From: Kaistella sp.
Lineage (GTDB): Bacteria > Bacteroidota > Bacteroidia > Flavobacteriales > Weeksellaceae
DNA length: 64,000 nucleotides
Assembly: GCA_019459085.1 (NCBI GenBank)
Contig: JAIBEW010000019.1
Location: 62,001 to 126,000, forward strand
Direction of reading: 5' to 3'
Shown: piece by piece, positions 32,217-41,898 of the stretch
Layout: every line of letters starts with the position of its first letter
Position numbering within the stretch: the stretch's first letter is position 1
Translations under genes and position numbers: made by a program
The notes under the pieces: generated by a model
The model's database searches: none
Seen by the model: the letters and a program-made list of their open reading frames with translations, nothing else
Told to the model about the DNA's origin: nothing

Positions 32217-33269
32217 TTATTTCTTTAGAAAAGCATCCCAACCCTGCGCATTCAGAGCAATCAGTTCGCCGCTGCCTCTTGCTACAAGAAAATTACCCTG
32301 CTCCAAATCTACAGCGTGCCCAATAATGCTGAAATCCGGGTGGTTTTTAATTTTTTCGAAATCTTCGGGAGAAATGGTGAAAAGCAACTCGTAATCTTCA
32401 CCGCCGTTCATGGCACACATCACAGGATTCAGGTTGAGCTCATCAGCAGTGGATATCGTCAGCGAATCCATCGGGATTTTTTCTTCATACAAACGGAATC
32501 CAACTTTACTTTGATCCGAAAGGTGAAGAATTTCCGACGACAGGCCATCTGAAACATCAATCATTGAAGTTGGCATCACGTCCAGTTCTTTCAGCGTTTT
32601 TTTAATGTCGGTTCTGGCTTCCGGTTTCAGCTGTTTTTCAAGAATATAATCATACCCTTCCATTTCAGGCTGCATGTTCGGATTCGCAAGAAATACCGAA
32701 TGTTCGCGTTCCAGAATCTGAAGTCCAAGATAAGCACCTCCCAAATCGCCCGTCACTACGAGTAAATCGTTTGATTTCGCCCCGTTTCTTTTTACGATAT
32801 TTTCAGAATGTTCCAGACCAATCGCGGTAATGCTCATGACCAGACCCGAAGTAGAACTCGTTGTATCACCTCCCACCAGATCAACTTTATAGCGTTTACA
32901 GGCCAAAGCAATTCCTGCATAAATTTCTTCGAGCGCTTCTACCGGAAAGCGGTTGGAAATCGCAAATGAGACCAGAATCTGTGTAGGAACAGCATTCATG
33001 GCAGCAATATCGCTTAGATTCACGACCACTGCTTTGTAACCCAAATGCTTTAAAGGAACGTAGCCGAGATTGAAATGAACGCCTTCTGCCAAAACATCGG
33101 TCGTTACCACTACTTTTTGGTTTCCGGGATTGATGACAGCAGCATCATCGCCGATGGAGACTTCAGTAGATTCGTTCTCAAAACTAAAATTTTCGGTTAA
33201 ATGTTTGATCAGCCCGAATTCGCCGAAAGCGGAAATGGGAGTGAGTTGTGGAGATTTATCTTCGAGCAT
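32217..33269 (-). CDS. thiL: Thiamine-monophosphate kinase
   Basis: 350 residues from the ATG at 33269. ThiL fold: GEFGLIKHL, the Mg-binding GDDAAV, VVTTDVLAEGVHF, DLVGGDTTSS, VSDGLSSE and NGGEDYELLFT, all family motifs. Makes thiamine diphosphate. The frame extends upstream by 10 residues to 33299, but MLEDKS matches the family start better. Other thiamine genes are absent. Downstream of the thioesterase gene by 40 bp on the same strand. Confidence 0.95.
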   Translation of the reverse strand: MLEDKSPQLTPISAFGEFGLIKHLTENFSFENESTEVSIGDDAAVINPGNQKVVVTTDVLAEGVHFNLGYVPLKHLGYKAVVVNLSDIAAMNAVPTQILVSFAISNRFPVEALEEIYAGIALACKRYKVDLVGGDTTSSTSGLVMSITAIGLEHSENIVKRNGAKSNDLLVVTGDLGGAYLGLQILEREHSVFLANPNMQPEMEGYDYILEKQLKPEARTDIKKTLKELDVMPTSMIDVSDGLSSEILHLSDQSKVGFRLYEEKIPMDSLTISTADELNLNPVMCAMNGGEDYELLFTISPEDFEKIKNHPDFSIIGHAVDLEQGNFLVARGSGELIALNAQGWDAFLKK

Positions 33270-33309
33270 GACGATTGGGTTTAAAAGCGTTAAGAGCAAA
33301 GGAAAAAAA

Positions 33310-33804
33310 TTACAGAAATTTTGAAGGATCAGTATTTTCCGGTCTGAAAGGAAGATTTTTCAGGTCTTCTCTGGTCAGAACTTTGGTGTTTTCGGTGCTG
33401 AATTCCTTCATGACTTCCAGAATGTCATCCGGCGGAGTTGTGGTTTTTCTCAGCATCATATCAATCCAGACGCCTGTTGCTTCCGAAGTAGCGCAATGGG
33501 TACCGTCTTCATGATAAAATTTATGAACAAATTGGTAAATGCTAGCATCTTCAGACATTCCGGAGATCTCAAGACTCACATAAATAATTTGGTCCGGAAG
33601 AATTTCTTTAAAAAACGAATACCTTTCATGCAGCATCACCGGTCCGATTCCCCATCTGTTCAGTTCCTTAAGCCCCATTTTATGAGTGTTCATGAAAGCC
33701 ATTCGGGTTTGTGCGCAATATTCGACATAAGTGGAATTGGCGAGATGACGGTTCGCATCAATATCGCTCCAGCGCACTTCAAATTTATAATGATATACTG
33801 ACAT
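33310..33804 (-). CDS. Acyl-CoA thioesterase, hotdog fold
   Basis: 164 residues, 4-hydroxybenzoyl-CoA thioesterase/FadM type: VRWSDIDANRHLANSTYVEYCAQTRMAFM holds the catalytic Asp and the hotdog helix. It hydrolyses an acyl-CoA to the free acid; the natural substrate cannot be read. First gene of an operon with thiL. Confidence 0.88.
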   Translation of the reverse strand: MSVYHYKFEVRWSDIDANRHLANSTYVEYCAQTRMAFMNTHKMGLKELNRWGIGPVMLHERYSFFKEILPDQIIYVSLEISGMSEDASIYQFVHKFYHEDGTHCATSEATGVWIDMMLRKTTTPPDDILEVMKEFSTENTKVLTREDLKNLPFRPENTDPSKFL

Positions 33805-33859
33805 TTATTGTTTTTTTGGAAGGCCAAATTTACGGATTAATGGTGGTTTAGAAAAATTG

Positions 33860-33867
33860 TATTTTTG
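33860..33867 (+). promoter_or_regulatory. -7 element of the HI0933-like flavoprotein gene
   Basis: TATTTTTG fits TAnnTTTG and ends 10 nt before the ATG at 33878, excluding the TTG start at 33857. Confidence 0.55.
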
Positions 33868-33877
33868 CCGAATCAAT

Positions 33878-35086
33878 ATGGAAAAAAAATCAGTCATAAT
33901 AATTGGAGGCGGTGCAGCAGGCTTTTTCTGCGCAGCAAATCTCGATGAAAACAAATTCAGCGTAACGATACTGGAACAGAATACCGACGTACTGCAGAAA
34001 GTGAAAATTTCCGGGGGTGGAAGATGCAATGTGACTCATGCCTGCTTCGATCCGAAAGAACTGTCGCGTTTTTATCCGCGTGGAAATAAGGAACTTTTGA
34101 GTGTTTTTCACAAATTTCAGCCCGGCGACACGATGGAATGGTTCGACCAACGAAACGTTCCGCTCAAGATTGAAGATGACAACCGCGTGTTTCCCGAAAG
34201 CAATTCGTCCCAATCCATCATCGATGCGATGGTAAATCATGTTTTAAACAGGAATTTCGAGGTTAAAACACAGTCGGTTGTGGTAGAGATCGAAAAAAAA
34301 GAGCATCAGTATATCATCAGAACAAATTCAGGAGTATATTACGTTGATTTCGTGGTGTATGCGACCGGAAGCTCCCCAAAATCTTTAAAATTAATTCAAA
34401 ATCTCGGGCATAAAATTGTGGAGCCTGTTCCTTCGCTTTTTACTTTCAACATAAAAAACGAAGTCCTGAAAGACTTAATGGGAACCAGTTTTCCTTATGC
34501 CGAAGTTTCAATTCCACAATTAAAAACGGAGGAATCGGGACCGATGTTGATTACGCATTGGGGACTTTCAGGACCCGCGATTCTTAAAATTTCGGCCTGG
34601 AAAGCACGCGAGCTCGCCGACTTAAAATATCGTTTCGATATTTTGGTAAATTTTATCGGAATGGATACGCAAACTGCGGAAGAAATTTTCAAGAATTTCA
34701 GAGAAGAAAATCCAAAAAAATCAATCGGGACTTCAAAAATCTTTGATATTACCACAAGATTCTGGCACCGCATTCTGTGGCTTTCGAAACTGGACCTTGA
34801 CAAGAACATTTCCAACATCTCTGCTAAAGAACTACAGCTTATTCTGCAGAATCTCTGCAAAAATCTGATGACCGTTTCCGGAAAATCAACATACAAGGAC
34901 GAATTTGTAACTGCAGGCGGCGTGGAGTTAAAGGAAATCAATTTTAAAAATATGAGGTCGAAAATCCTGGAAAACTTCTATCTCGCCGGAGAAGTCCTGA
35001 ATATTGATGCGGTGACAGGCGGTTTTAATTTTCAGGCGTGCTGGAGTGAAGCGTGGCTCATCGCAGAAGATTTGAATACGCTCTAA
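33878..35086 (+). CDS. HI0933/BaiN-family FAD-dependent oxidoreductase
   Basis: 402 residues from the ATG at 33878. N-terminal FAD Rossmann motif IIGGGAAGFFCA, then the family hallmark KISGGGRCNVTHA near residue 45 and the C-terminal AGEVLNIDAVTGGFNFQACWSEAW-like FAD contact. The family (HI0933, YhiN, BaiN) is widespread with poorly known substrates; some members reduce bile-acid or rhodoquinone-type rings. Single gene. Confidence 0.9.
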   Translation: MEKKSVIIIGGGAAGFFCAANLDENKFSVTILEQNTDVLQKVKISGGGRCNVTHACFDPKELSRFYPRGNKELLSVFHKFQPGDTMEWFDQRNVPLKIEDDNRVFPESNSSQSIIDAMVNHVLNRNFEVKTQSVVVEIEKKEHQYIIRTNSGVYYVDFVVYATGSSPKSLKLIQNLGHKIVEPVPSLFTFNIKNEVLKDLMGTSFPYAEVSIPQLKTEESGPMLITHWGLSGPAILKISAWKARELADLKYRFDILVNFIGMDTQTAEEIFKNFREENPKKSIGTSKIFDITTRFWHRILWLSKLDLDKNISNISAKELQLILQNLCKNLMTVSGKSTYKDEFVTAGGVELKEINFKNMRSKILENFYLAGEVLNIDAVTGGFNFQACWSEAWLIAEDLNTL

Positions 35087-35162
35087 CCATCATTAATTAT
35101 TCTTCTATTTCTTCCATTCAAACCATGTATTTTGAACCGGAGAAAAATCTGATAGAATATCT

Positions 35163-35170
35163 TAAATTTG
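35163..35170 (+). promoter_or_regulatory. -7 element of mnmA
   Basis: TAAATTTG fits TAnnTTTG, 46 nt before the mnmA ATG. Confidence 0.45.
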
Positions 35171-35216
35171 CAGAAAATTAGGCGGATTTCATCCGTCTTC
35201 ATTATTACAAAAAAAT

Positions 35217-36404
35217 ATGAAAGTTGTTGTCGGTTTGTCGGGAGGTGTAGATTCAAGTGTTGCAGCGTATTTGCTGCAGCAACAGGGTCATGAAGTGGTT
35301 GCTCTTTTTATGCGCAACTGGAATGATGCTTCCGTAACGCTGGAAGATGAATGCCCGTGGATTGAGGACAGCAATGATGCCCTTCTTGTTGCTAAAAAAC
35401 TCGGAATTCCTTTTCAGGTGATAGATATGAGCGACCTTTACAAGGAAAGGATCGTTGATTACATGTTTGCGGAATATAAAAGCGGACGGACTCCAAATCC
35501 CGATGTGCTCTGCAACCGCGAAGTAAAATTCGATGTTTTTATGAAAACGGCTCTTTCTCTGGGTGCCGATAAAGTTGCGACCGGTCATTACGCCCGTGTT
35601 GATTCTACTTTTGATGAAAACGGAAAGGAAATATTCCATCTGCTTGCCGGAAAAGACAACAATAAAGACCAGTCGTATTTCCTCTGCCAGCTGAATCAGA
35701 ACCAGCTTTCAAAATCACTGTTTCCGATTGGTGAACTCACCAAGCCGGAAGTTCGGGAAATCGCAAAAGAAATTGGTTTGGTTACTGCCGACAAAAAGGA
35801 TTCCCAAGGTCTCTGCTTTATCGGGAAAGTAAGTTTGCCGATATTCCTTCAACAGCAGCTCGAACCAAAAGAAGGAGAAATTGTTGAAATTTTTAACGAT
35901 TTTAATGGATTTCAGCAAAAATTGCCGGATTTTTCATCAAAATTGGAAGAACTGCAGTTTCTCTCCAAAAAAACTGTTTATCAAAAATCCGACGGAAAAG
36001 TAATCGGCAAACATCAGGGCGCCCATTATTTTACAATCGGACAAAGCAAAGGTCTTGGCATTGGCGGCCATAAAGAATCCTGCTTCATCATCTCCAGAAA
36101 TATGGAGGACAACATCATTTTTGTTGGCGAAGGGAAAAATTTTCCGGGACTTTTCCGGAAAGCTTTAAAAATTGAAAACAGCGATGTGCATTGGGTTCGT
36201 GAGGATTTAAGACTGGAAAACGGCGAACAGTTGGCTGTAAAAGTCCGAATCCGTTACCGTCAGGCGCTGGAAAAGGCGTTCCTGTATCAGTTTGAGGAAG
36301 GTTTTTATATTGAGTTTGTAAACCCGCAGTCTGCAATTGCTGAAGGTCAGTTCGCCGCCTGGTATCTGGACGATGAATTGGTGGGAAGCGGTGTGATTTC
36401 TTAA
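35217..36404 (+). CDS. mnmA: tRNA-uridine 2-sulfurtransferase
   Basis: Thiolates U34 of tRNA-Lys, -Glu and -Gln; 395 residues. PP-loop [13 protein letters not shown] at the N-terminus, the first catalytic Cys in [12 protein letters not shown], and the second in [10 protein letters not shown]. The segment after it has an insertion ([19 protein letters not shown]) as expected for flavobacteria. Tail to tail with recN, overlapping by 4 nt. Confidence 0.97.
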   Translation: MKVVVGLSGGVDSSVAAYLLQQQGHEVVALFMRNWNDASVTLEDECPWIEDSNDALLVAKKLGIPFQVIDMSDLYKERIVDYMFAEYKSGRTPNPDVLCNREVKFDVFMKTALSLGADKVATGHYARVDSTFDENGKEIFHLLAGKDNNKDQSYFLCQLNQNQLSKSLFPIGELTKPEVREIAKEIGLVTADKKDSQGLCFIGKVSLPIFLQQQLEPKEGEIVEIFNDFNGFQQKLPDFSSKLEELQFLSKKTVYQKSDGKVIGKHQGAHYFTIGQSKGLGIGGHKESCFIISRNMEDNIIFVGEGKNFPGLFRKALKIENSDVHWVREDLRLENGEQLAVKVRIRYRQALEKAFLYQFEEGFYIEFVNPQSAIAEGQFAAWYLDDELVGSGVIS

Positions 36405-38053
36405 TTTCTCATCAGTTCTTTGGCCTGGGAAACTGCCGCATCCGTGATTTTACTTCCCGAAAGCAACTGCGCTATTTCCTGCAGTTTCTCTTCTGAACTC
36501 AGAGAAATAATATTCGTCTGCGTTTTATTCGAAATTTCTTCTTTCACCACTTTATAATTGTCATTTCCTTTCGCAGCGACCTGCGCAAGGTGAGTAATGA
36601 CGATGAGCTGCATGTTTTCGGACATTTCACGCATCACGTTGCCCATTTCTTCCGCAACTTTACCCGAAACTCCGGTGTCGATTTCATCCAGAATCAGCGT
36701 AGGAAGTTCAGCGTTTTCGGCCATGAGTTTTTTAACGGAAAGCATCACTCTAGAACGCTCGCCTCCCGAAATCGCCGACTGTATCGGCTTCAAAGGAAAA
36801 CCGGCATTCGCCTGAAACAAAAACTGAATATTTTCCTTCCCGAAAGACGTGAAATTTTTATTTTCAGTGAGCTGTACTTCCACTTTTGCCTTTTCGAGTC
36901 CGAGTTGCTTCAGAAGACTCTCAATTTTGCTGATGAAAACAGGTGCCGATTTTTTGCGGTTTTTTGAAAGCTGATCGGTCAGTTGTGTCAGACTCTTTTC
37001 CAGCATCAAAATTTTCTTTTCGGTTTCTGAAATAAAAACTTCCACTTCCGAAAATCCCTGCTGTTCCCCGGAAAGTTTTTCCCGGATTTCGATGAGTTCA
37101 TCCACCGAATTTACATGATGTTTCAGGAACAGCGTATTGATTTGATTAATTTTGGCATTTAGTTCTTCGACCAGGGTTGGATTGGTGATCAGATCCTCGG
37201 CTTCATTGGAAAGTTCCAGAATGATATCCTTGAATTCGAGGAAATTCTCTTCCAACCGTTGATGAAAAGCGGTGAACTGGTGTGAAAGTTCCGCGATTTT
37301 TGAAAGCTTGGAACGCACATCAACCAAAGAATCAATAATTCCGACCTCATCTGAATCGGTTCTGGCAAATATTTGAGTGAGATTTTCAGAAATCGTCCCG
37401 AGATTTTCCTGGGTATTCAACTGATTCTGAAGTTCTTCCAGATCAATATCTTCCAGATGGTTTTCTTCGAGTTCATTCAAAAGAAAATTGCGGTAATCTG
37501 CTTCTTTATTTCCTTCGAGAAGTTGAGATTTCAGGTGTTCCAGTTCTTTTTTAAGTTTCTGGAAGTCAGAAAATTCAGATTGATATTGGAGAATTAATGT
37601 TTTGTTTTCGGAAAGTGCATCCATAATCCTGAACTGGTATTCTTCATCAAAAAGATTGGAAGTTTCGAACTGGGAATGAATATCCACGAGCCTTTCAGAA
37701 AGGATTTTCAGGACTTCCAAAGTCACCGGAACATCGTTGATAAAAGCTCTGGATTTTCCGGTTGGCAGGATTTCCCTGCGGATGACCGTCTGATTTTCAA
37801 AATCGAGATCGTTCTGTTCAAAAAAATCTTTGAAATGATCATTCAACGAAAATTCGGCTTCTACAATACTTTTCTTTTCGGTATTCTGTAATGCTTTAGC
37901 ATCAGCTCTTTCCCCTAAAATTAGCCGCAAAGCACCGAGAATAATGGATTTTCCCGCCCCGGTTTCTCCTGTAATCACCTGTAAACCTCTGTTCAAAGTA
38001 ATTTCAAGGGAATCGATAAGCGCAAAATTCTGAATAAATATTCTTGAAAGCAT
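36401..38053 (-). CDS. recN: DNA repair protein RecN
   Basis: SMC-like ATPase of 550 residues for double-strand-break repair. Walker A is [11 protein letters not shown] near residue 35; a long coiled coil runs about 150-400; the ABC signature [10 protein letters not shown] and Walker [23 protein letters not shown] are near the C-terminus. Last gene of a minus-strand series bamD-rpoZ-coaBC-DUF4835-recN. Confidence 0.97.
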   Translation of the reverse strand: MLSRIFIQNFALIDSLEITLNRGLQVITGETGAGKSIILGALRLILGERADAKALQNTEKKSIVEAEFSLNDHFKDFFEQNDLDFENQTVIRREILPTGKSRAFINDVPVTLEVLKILSERLVDIHSQFETSNLFDEEYQFRIMDALSENKTLILQYQSEFSDFQKLKKELEHLKSQLLEGNKEADYRNFLLNELEENHLEDIDLEELQNQLNTQENLGTISENLTQIFARTDSDEVGIIDSLVDVRSKLSKIAELSHQFTAFHQRLEENFLEFKDIILELSNEAEDLITNPTLVEELNAKINQINTLFLKHHVNSVDELIEIREKLSGEQQGFSEVEVFISETEKKILMLEKSLTQLTDQLSKNRKKSAPVFISKIESLLKQLGLEKAKVEVQLTENKNFTSFGKENIQFLFQANAGFPLKPIQSAISGGERSRVMLSVKKLMAENAELPTLILDEIDTGVSGKVAEEMGNVMREMSENMQLIVITHLAQVAAKGNDNYKVVKEEISNKTQTNIISLSSEEKLQEIAQLLSGSKITDAAVSQAKELMRN

Positions 38054-38180
38054 GGGTTGAAGGACAGATTACAAATTAGAAAACGTGTTGACACGCGAAT
38101 TTAGGGATTAATTAGAGAATTGCACCGCTAAGATTGTGATAAAAACTGCTGGAAAGCAATTCCGGCAATCACCGTTCCGT

Positions 38181-39083
38181 TTATTTCCACTTGTTCCATT
38201 TCGTGTCGGTGTGTTTAGGCACCAGAGTAATCATCAGCTGCTTCAGCTCCGTAATGTTCGCTGTCCCGTTATTCCCCTCCGAGAAGATGTTGAAAATTTC
38301 ATCACTTTTCGTATCCACAAAAAGGTTAATGGGGTAATTCATCTGAAAATTATTTTCGTAATATTTAAGCTGAAGCAGGGCATCGGCAATGATTTTTTTC
38401 GCCTGAGTCTGATCCTGATTGCCTAAATTATCCAAACCGGCGCGGTGATAGGTATAATAAACGTTGCGCAGAGTATTGGAATTAGGATTTAAAAGGCCGT
38501 TAATGAGCGAAGCCCTTGTTCTGGGACCTTCCACTTCTCCCCAACCTTCATAGCCTCGGTTTTGGGAATTCTGGGAAATCATCTGTGATTTCGTGAACCA
38601 CTGCTGTCCGCCATTCGCCTGAAAACTGTCGGCATCGTAACCCAGAACCAGATAAACATAAAAGCTGATCACATCGATTAAATTTTTTCCGGAAAACTGT
38701 CTTTCGTTGAAGATTAAATTTTCATTTTCCACATATTCAAAGGCAAATTTGGTGTCGTTTAAATTCATGAGTGGTGATTCGTAGCTGGAATTGAAAACCG
38801 GTCTTACGGCCTGAACCACAAGACTTCCCTTGAAAATATTTCCGTTCCTTTCTGTAATGACAAGAGCAAAATTGGATTTTATTTTTTCGAAATTCTGAAG
38901 TTTTTTGCCCGTCCAACTGGTGTTGTTGATGAAATCGCGAAGATTCTTCTCTAGAGATTTATAAACCTGCTGGTTGCTGCCGCCCATTACCTGCGAGTTT
39001 ACCTGAACGGTCGCAAATATTTCCTGCGAAAAAGCAAGATTTGCTGTAAACACGAGGATGAATATTGTAAAAAATTTCTTCAT
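38181..39083 (-). CDS. DUF4835 periplasmic protein
   Basis: 300 residues with a signal peptide (MKKFFTIFILVFTANLAFSQ). The sequence after it (EIFATVQVNSQVMGGSNQQVYKSLEKNLRDFIN) and YLVLGYDADSF are typical of the DUF4835 family, which lies next to coaBC in many Bacteroidota. An envelope role is likely, but it is not known. Gap to coaBC is 36 bp. Confidence 0.88.
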   Translation of the reverse strand: MKKFFTIFILVFTANLAFSQEIFATVQVNSQVMGGSNQQVYKSLEKNLRDFINNTSWTGKKLQNFEKIKSNFALVITERNGNIFKGSLVVQAVRPVFNSSYESPLMNLNDTKFAFEYVENENLIFNERQFSGKNLIDVISFYVYLVLGYDADSFQANGGQQWFTKSQMISQNSQNRGYEGWGEVEGPRTRASLINGLLNPNSNTLRNVYYTYHRAGLDNLGNQDQTQAKKIIADALLQLKYYENNFQMNYPINLFVDTKSDEIFNIFSEGNNGTANITELKQLMITLVPKHTDTKWNKWK

Positions 39084-39119
39084 AATATTGTATAATTTGA
39101 AAACGGAAATTCGCGCTGT

Positions 39120-40322
39120 TTATTTTAAAATTTTGGTTTCCACAAAATTGAGAATGTCTTTGGCCACATCATCTTTTGATTTTAAGGGAAACTCCTGCTT
39201 TTCCGTTGGCGTAAGTATTTTTATTTTATTGGTGTCGCCCCTGAAACCGGCGCCTTCGTCGCGCAGCGAATTCAGCACAATCATGTCTAGATTTTTTTTC
39301 TGAAGTTTTCCGGCGGCATTTTCTTCTTCATTTTGGGTTTCCAGAGCAAAACCCACGAGAAACTGATGGGTTTTTGTTTCGCCCATTGCAGCTAAAATAT
39401 CAGGATTTTTCACCAATTCAATCGTCAGTGAGTGATCATTTTTTTTGATTTTTTCGGGCGCAGTTACTTTTGGAGCGTAATCGGCTACCGCCGCGCTTGC
39501 AATTGCGATATCTGATTTTCCGTAATGTCTGAACACTTCATCAAACATTTCCTTTGCAGTGTTGATGCTGAACAGCTCAATATTTTCATGAAGAGGCTTC
39601 TCTGCACTCGGTCCGGAAATCAGAATAACAGACGCACCACGTTTTGCCGCTTCTTCAGCCAAAGCAAAACCCATTTTTCCGGAAGAATGATTTCCGATAA
39701 AACGGACAGGATCAATGGCTTCATATGTTGGCCCTGCGGTAATGAGAACTGTTTTGGCTTCTAAACTTTTATTGCTGGATATTCTGAAAAAATCTTCAAT
39801 TTCCCGGACAATTGTTTCCGGTTCGGCCATTCTTCCCTGTCCGACCAAACCACTTGCAAGCTCACCGGTTTCTGCGGGAATAATAAAATGTCCGAAATCT
39901 TCAGCGATTTCGAGATTCTGTTTGCTGGAAGGATGCTGATACATTTCCAGATCCATTGCGGGAACGATAAAAACGGGGCATCTCGCCGACATATACGTCG
40001 CGATGACCAGATTATCACAAATTCCGTGAACCATCTTTCCCAGCGTGTTTGCGGTGCACGGAGCCATCACCATTATATCTGCCCAAAGCGCAAAATCCAC
40101 ATGATTGTTCCAGGTTCCGTTTTGATCATAAAAATCGGAATATACCGGGTTTTTTGAAAGTACAGAAAGGGTGAGTTTCGACACAAACTGTTCGGCTGAA
40201 GGAGTCATCAGAACCTGAACTTCCGCGCCTTTCTTTACCAAATCGCGGATCAGGAGATTAATTTTATAAGCTGCGATTCCGCCCGAAACGGCAATCAGTA
40301 TCTTTTTCCCGGAAAGACTCAT
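39120..40322 (-). CDS. coaBC: Phosphopantothenoylcysteine synthase/decarboxylase
   Basis: Bifunctional CoA enzyme of 400 residues. The N-terminal FMN decarboxylase has VSGGIAAYK, the catalytic His in NHVDFALWADIMV, APCTANTLGKM and a PAMDLEMY substrate-clamp segment. The C-terminal synthase (about 190-400) has TAGPTYEAIDPVRFIGNHSSGKMG. It adds cysteine to phosphopantothenate and then decarboxylates. Has a -7 element of its own on the minus strand (40347-40340). Confidence 0.97.
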   Translation of the reverse strand: MSLSGKKILIAVSGGIAAYKINLLIRDLVKKGAEVQVLMTPSAEQFVSKLTLSVLSKNPVYSDFYDQNGTWNNHVDFALWADIMVMAPCTANTLGKMVHGICDNLVIATYMSARCPVFIVPAMDLEMYQHPSSKQNLEIAEDFGHFIIPAETGELASGLVGQGRMAEPETIVREIEDFFRISSNKSLEAKTVLITAGPTYEAIDPVRFIGNHSSGKMGFALAEEAAKRGASVILISGPSAEKPLHENIELFSINTAKEMFDEVFRHYGKSDIAIASAAVADYAPKVTAPEKIKKNDHSLTIELVKNPDILAAMGETKTHQFLVGFALETQNEEENAAGKLQKKNLDMIVLNSLRDEGAGFRGDTNKIKILTPTEKQEFPLKSKDDVAKDILNFVETKILK

Positions 40323-40339
40323 TTTTGAAAATTATTGTA

Positions 40340-40347
40340 CGAATTTA
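40340..40347 (-). promoter_or_regulatory. -7 element of coaBC
   Basis: TAAATTCG on the minus strand (one change from TAnnTTTG), 18 nt before the coaBC start and directly after the rpoZ terminator. Confidence 0.4.
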
Positions 40348-40373
40348 CTTATTTTATTTAAAACCTCTGAGGT

Positions 40374-40418
40374 CGTAAAAAACAAAAGTCACAAAGGAGA
40401 AACTCATTTGTGACTTTT
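40374..40418 (-). terminator. Rho-independent terminator after rpoZ
   Basis: AAAAGTCACAAA and TTTGTGACTTTT (40384-40395 and 40407-40418) form a perfect 12-bp stem with an 11-nt loop; on the minus strand it runs into GTTTTTT. It separates rpoZ from coaBC. The stem is symmetrical, but only the minus direction has genes reading into it. Confidence 0.82.
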
Positions 40419-40435
40419 ATAGATATTTAATAAAA

Positions 40436-40759
40436 TTAAATTTTTTCTTCTGTCTTTCTGAAATAGATTTCATCATTCAGAAATTCATCAATAGCGATCG
40501 ACGTAGGCTTCGGAAGCTTTTCGTAATGCTTGGAGATTTCAATCTGCTCTCTGTTTTCAAAAACTTCTTCCAGAGTTGAATTGTGTACCGCAAATTCGTC
40601 AAGTTTTCCGTGCAGTTCGCTGCGGATTTCCGCATTGATCTGTTCTGCTCTTTTGCCCATTATTACGATGGCTTCGTAGATGGAATCTACTTTTTCCTCA
40701 ATTTTATCTTTGTCGTAAGTGATTGTGCTTAATTCTGCCTTACTTTCTTTTATGTTCAT
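40436..40759 (-). CDS. rpoZ: RNA polymerase omega subunit
   Basis: 107 residues from the ATG at 40759. The Bacteroidota omega version: STITYDKDKIEEKVDSIYEAIVIMGKRAEQIN is the conserved core that embraces the beta-prime C-terminus. The longer frame, up to 40885, runs into the bamD gene in another frame and lacks support. Position between bamD and coaBC is the conserved order. The minus-strand TATTTTTG at 40795-40788 is its likely -7 element. Confidence 0.92.
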   Translation of the reverse strand: MNIKESKAELSTITYDKDKIEEKVDSIYEAIVIMGKRAEQINAEIRSELHGKLDEFAVHNSTLEEVFENREQIEISKHYEKLPKPTSIAIDEFLNDEIYFRKTEEKI

Positions 40760-40787
40760 CTTCAGTGTTTTGCTTAATTGTAATCTG

Positions 40788-40795
40788 CAAAAATA
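40788..40795 (-). promoter_or_regulatory. -7 element of rpoZ
   Basis: TATTTTTG on the minus strand, 28 nt before the rpoZ start, in the 40-bp gap after bamD. Confidence 0.45.
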
Positions 40796-40799
40796 CAAA

Positions 40800-41795
40800 T
40801 TATTTTTTGATATCGAAAACTGCAGCAGGTGGCGGCGTTGCAAGTGCTGCACTGTCTCTCTGGATTTGTTCCGCGGCTTTCTCATCGTCTGCCTGTTTAT
40901 TCAGTTGTTCCTGAGTTTTATTTTTCTCTGCTAAGCGGTCTTCTTCCCTTTTCTGTTTTGCTGTAAATGCAGTTTTCTGGGCTTCGATCTGCTGCTGAAG
41001 TTTTTCAAAATTCGCCTGTTCCTTAACAAGTTTCGATCTTAATTCCACAGCCGTTTTCGAATATTCGGTATCGGGTAGTTCTTTTTCAACCGTTTTTGTA
41101 AAGGCCACAGCATTCTCAAGTCTTTCTTTTTTCAGTTCGTACACTGAGTTTACGGCAAGTTCGTAACGCGACTTCATGATATAATCATAAATGCTCGGAC
41201 GAAGCTTCGTGCTCGGGAAATCATTCAGCACATTCTCCAATGCAACATTGGCCGCTTTATAAGATCCCATTTTATAATACTGACTTGCGTTTTCGTATGC
41301 TTTAAACTCAAGTTTATAAGTCAGTTCATCAATCAGCTGACCGATGTTTTTAGACCTTTCGGAATCAGGATAATTATTCAGGAAATCCTGCAGTTCATTA
41401 ATGGCCAGTTCTGTACTGGTTTGATCCAGATTGTAATCCATGGAACCTTCGTAATAACAGAGCGCAGACATGTACGCCGCTTCTTCTTTTCGGGGATCCT
41501 GAGGAAAACTTACTGCAAAATTCTTGAACTGATGGCCTGCCAATTTGTAATTCTTGTCATAATAGTTCGCATAGGCCGAGTTAAAAACAACATTCGGTGC
41601 ATCATCTGTTCCTGCAACCAAATTGGGAAGGCGGTCGTAAAGTGCTAATGCATCCTGCCATTTTTTTTCTGCAAATTTTTCGTTGGCAACTTTCAGAATA
41701 AAATTCTTGTCGGCGCTTTTCATGGCCAAATCCTGTTGTCTGTTGCAAGCTGAAACTACTATAACAGCAACAAGAATCAATATATACTTTTTCAT
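40800..41795 (-). CDS. bamD: Outer-membrane assembly lipoprotein BamD
   Basis: 331 residues from the ATG at 41795, with lipobox VVSAC (Cys17). Five TPR-like repeats follow (for example ANEKFAEKKWQDALALYDRLPN and ENASQYYKMGSYKAANVALENVLNDFP), the BamD/YfiO fold that works with BamA to insert beta-barrel proteins. The C-terminus carries an added coiled coil of about 70 residues (KLQQQIEAQKTAF, EEDRLAEKNKTQEQ) and ends in a Pro/Ala-rich piece. An in-frame ATG three codons earlier (41804) is an alternative start. Confidence 0.93.
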   Translation of the reverse strand: MKKYILILVAVIVVSACNRQQDLAMKSADKNFILKVANEKFAEKKWQDALALYDRLPNLVAGTDDAPNVVFNSAYANYYDKNYKLAGHQFKNFAVSFPQDPRKEEAAYMSALCYYEGSMDYNLDQTSTELAINELQDFLNNYPDSERSKNIGQLIDELTYKLEFKAYENASQYYKMGSYKAANVALENVLNDFPSTKLRPSIYDYIMKSRYELAVNSVYELKKERLENAVAFTKTVEKELPDTEYSKTAVELRSKLVKEQANFEKLQQQIEAQKTAFTAKQKREEDRLAEKNKTQEQLNKQADDEKAAEQIQRDSAALATPPPAAVFDIKK

Positions 41796-41898
41796 AGACT
41801 TCACTGTAAAGAGATCTTTTAAAATATTTTAAGTTCTCCGCCTGCAAAAATATAACTTTTTTGCCAATTGCTTTTCTTTTATGAATATTTAACTCTTT

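Noticed and set aside
33857-33877. TTG start for the HI0933-like flavoprotein
   Set aside because: It falls before the -7 promoter element; the ATG at 33878 fits both the promoter and the FAD motif position.
40760-40885. N-terminal extension of RpoZ
   Set aside because: It would overlap bamD in another frame and lies upstream of the -7 element; the omega family starts at 40759.
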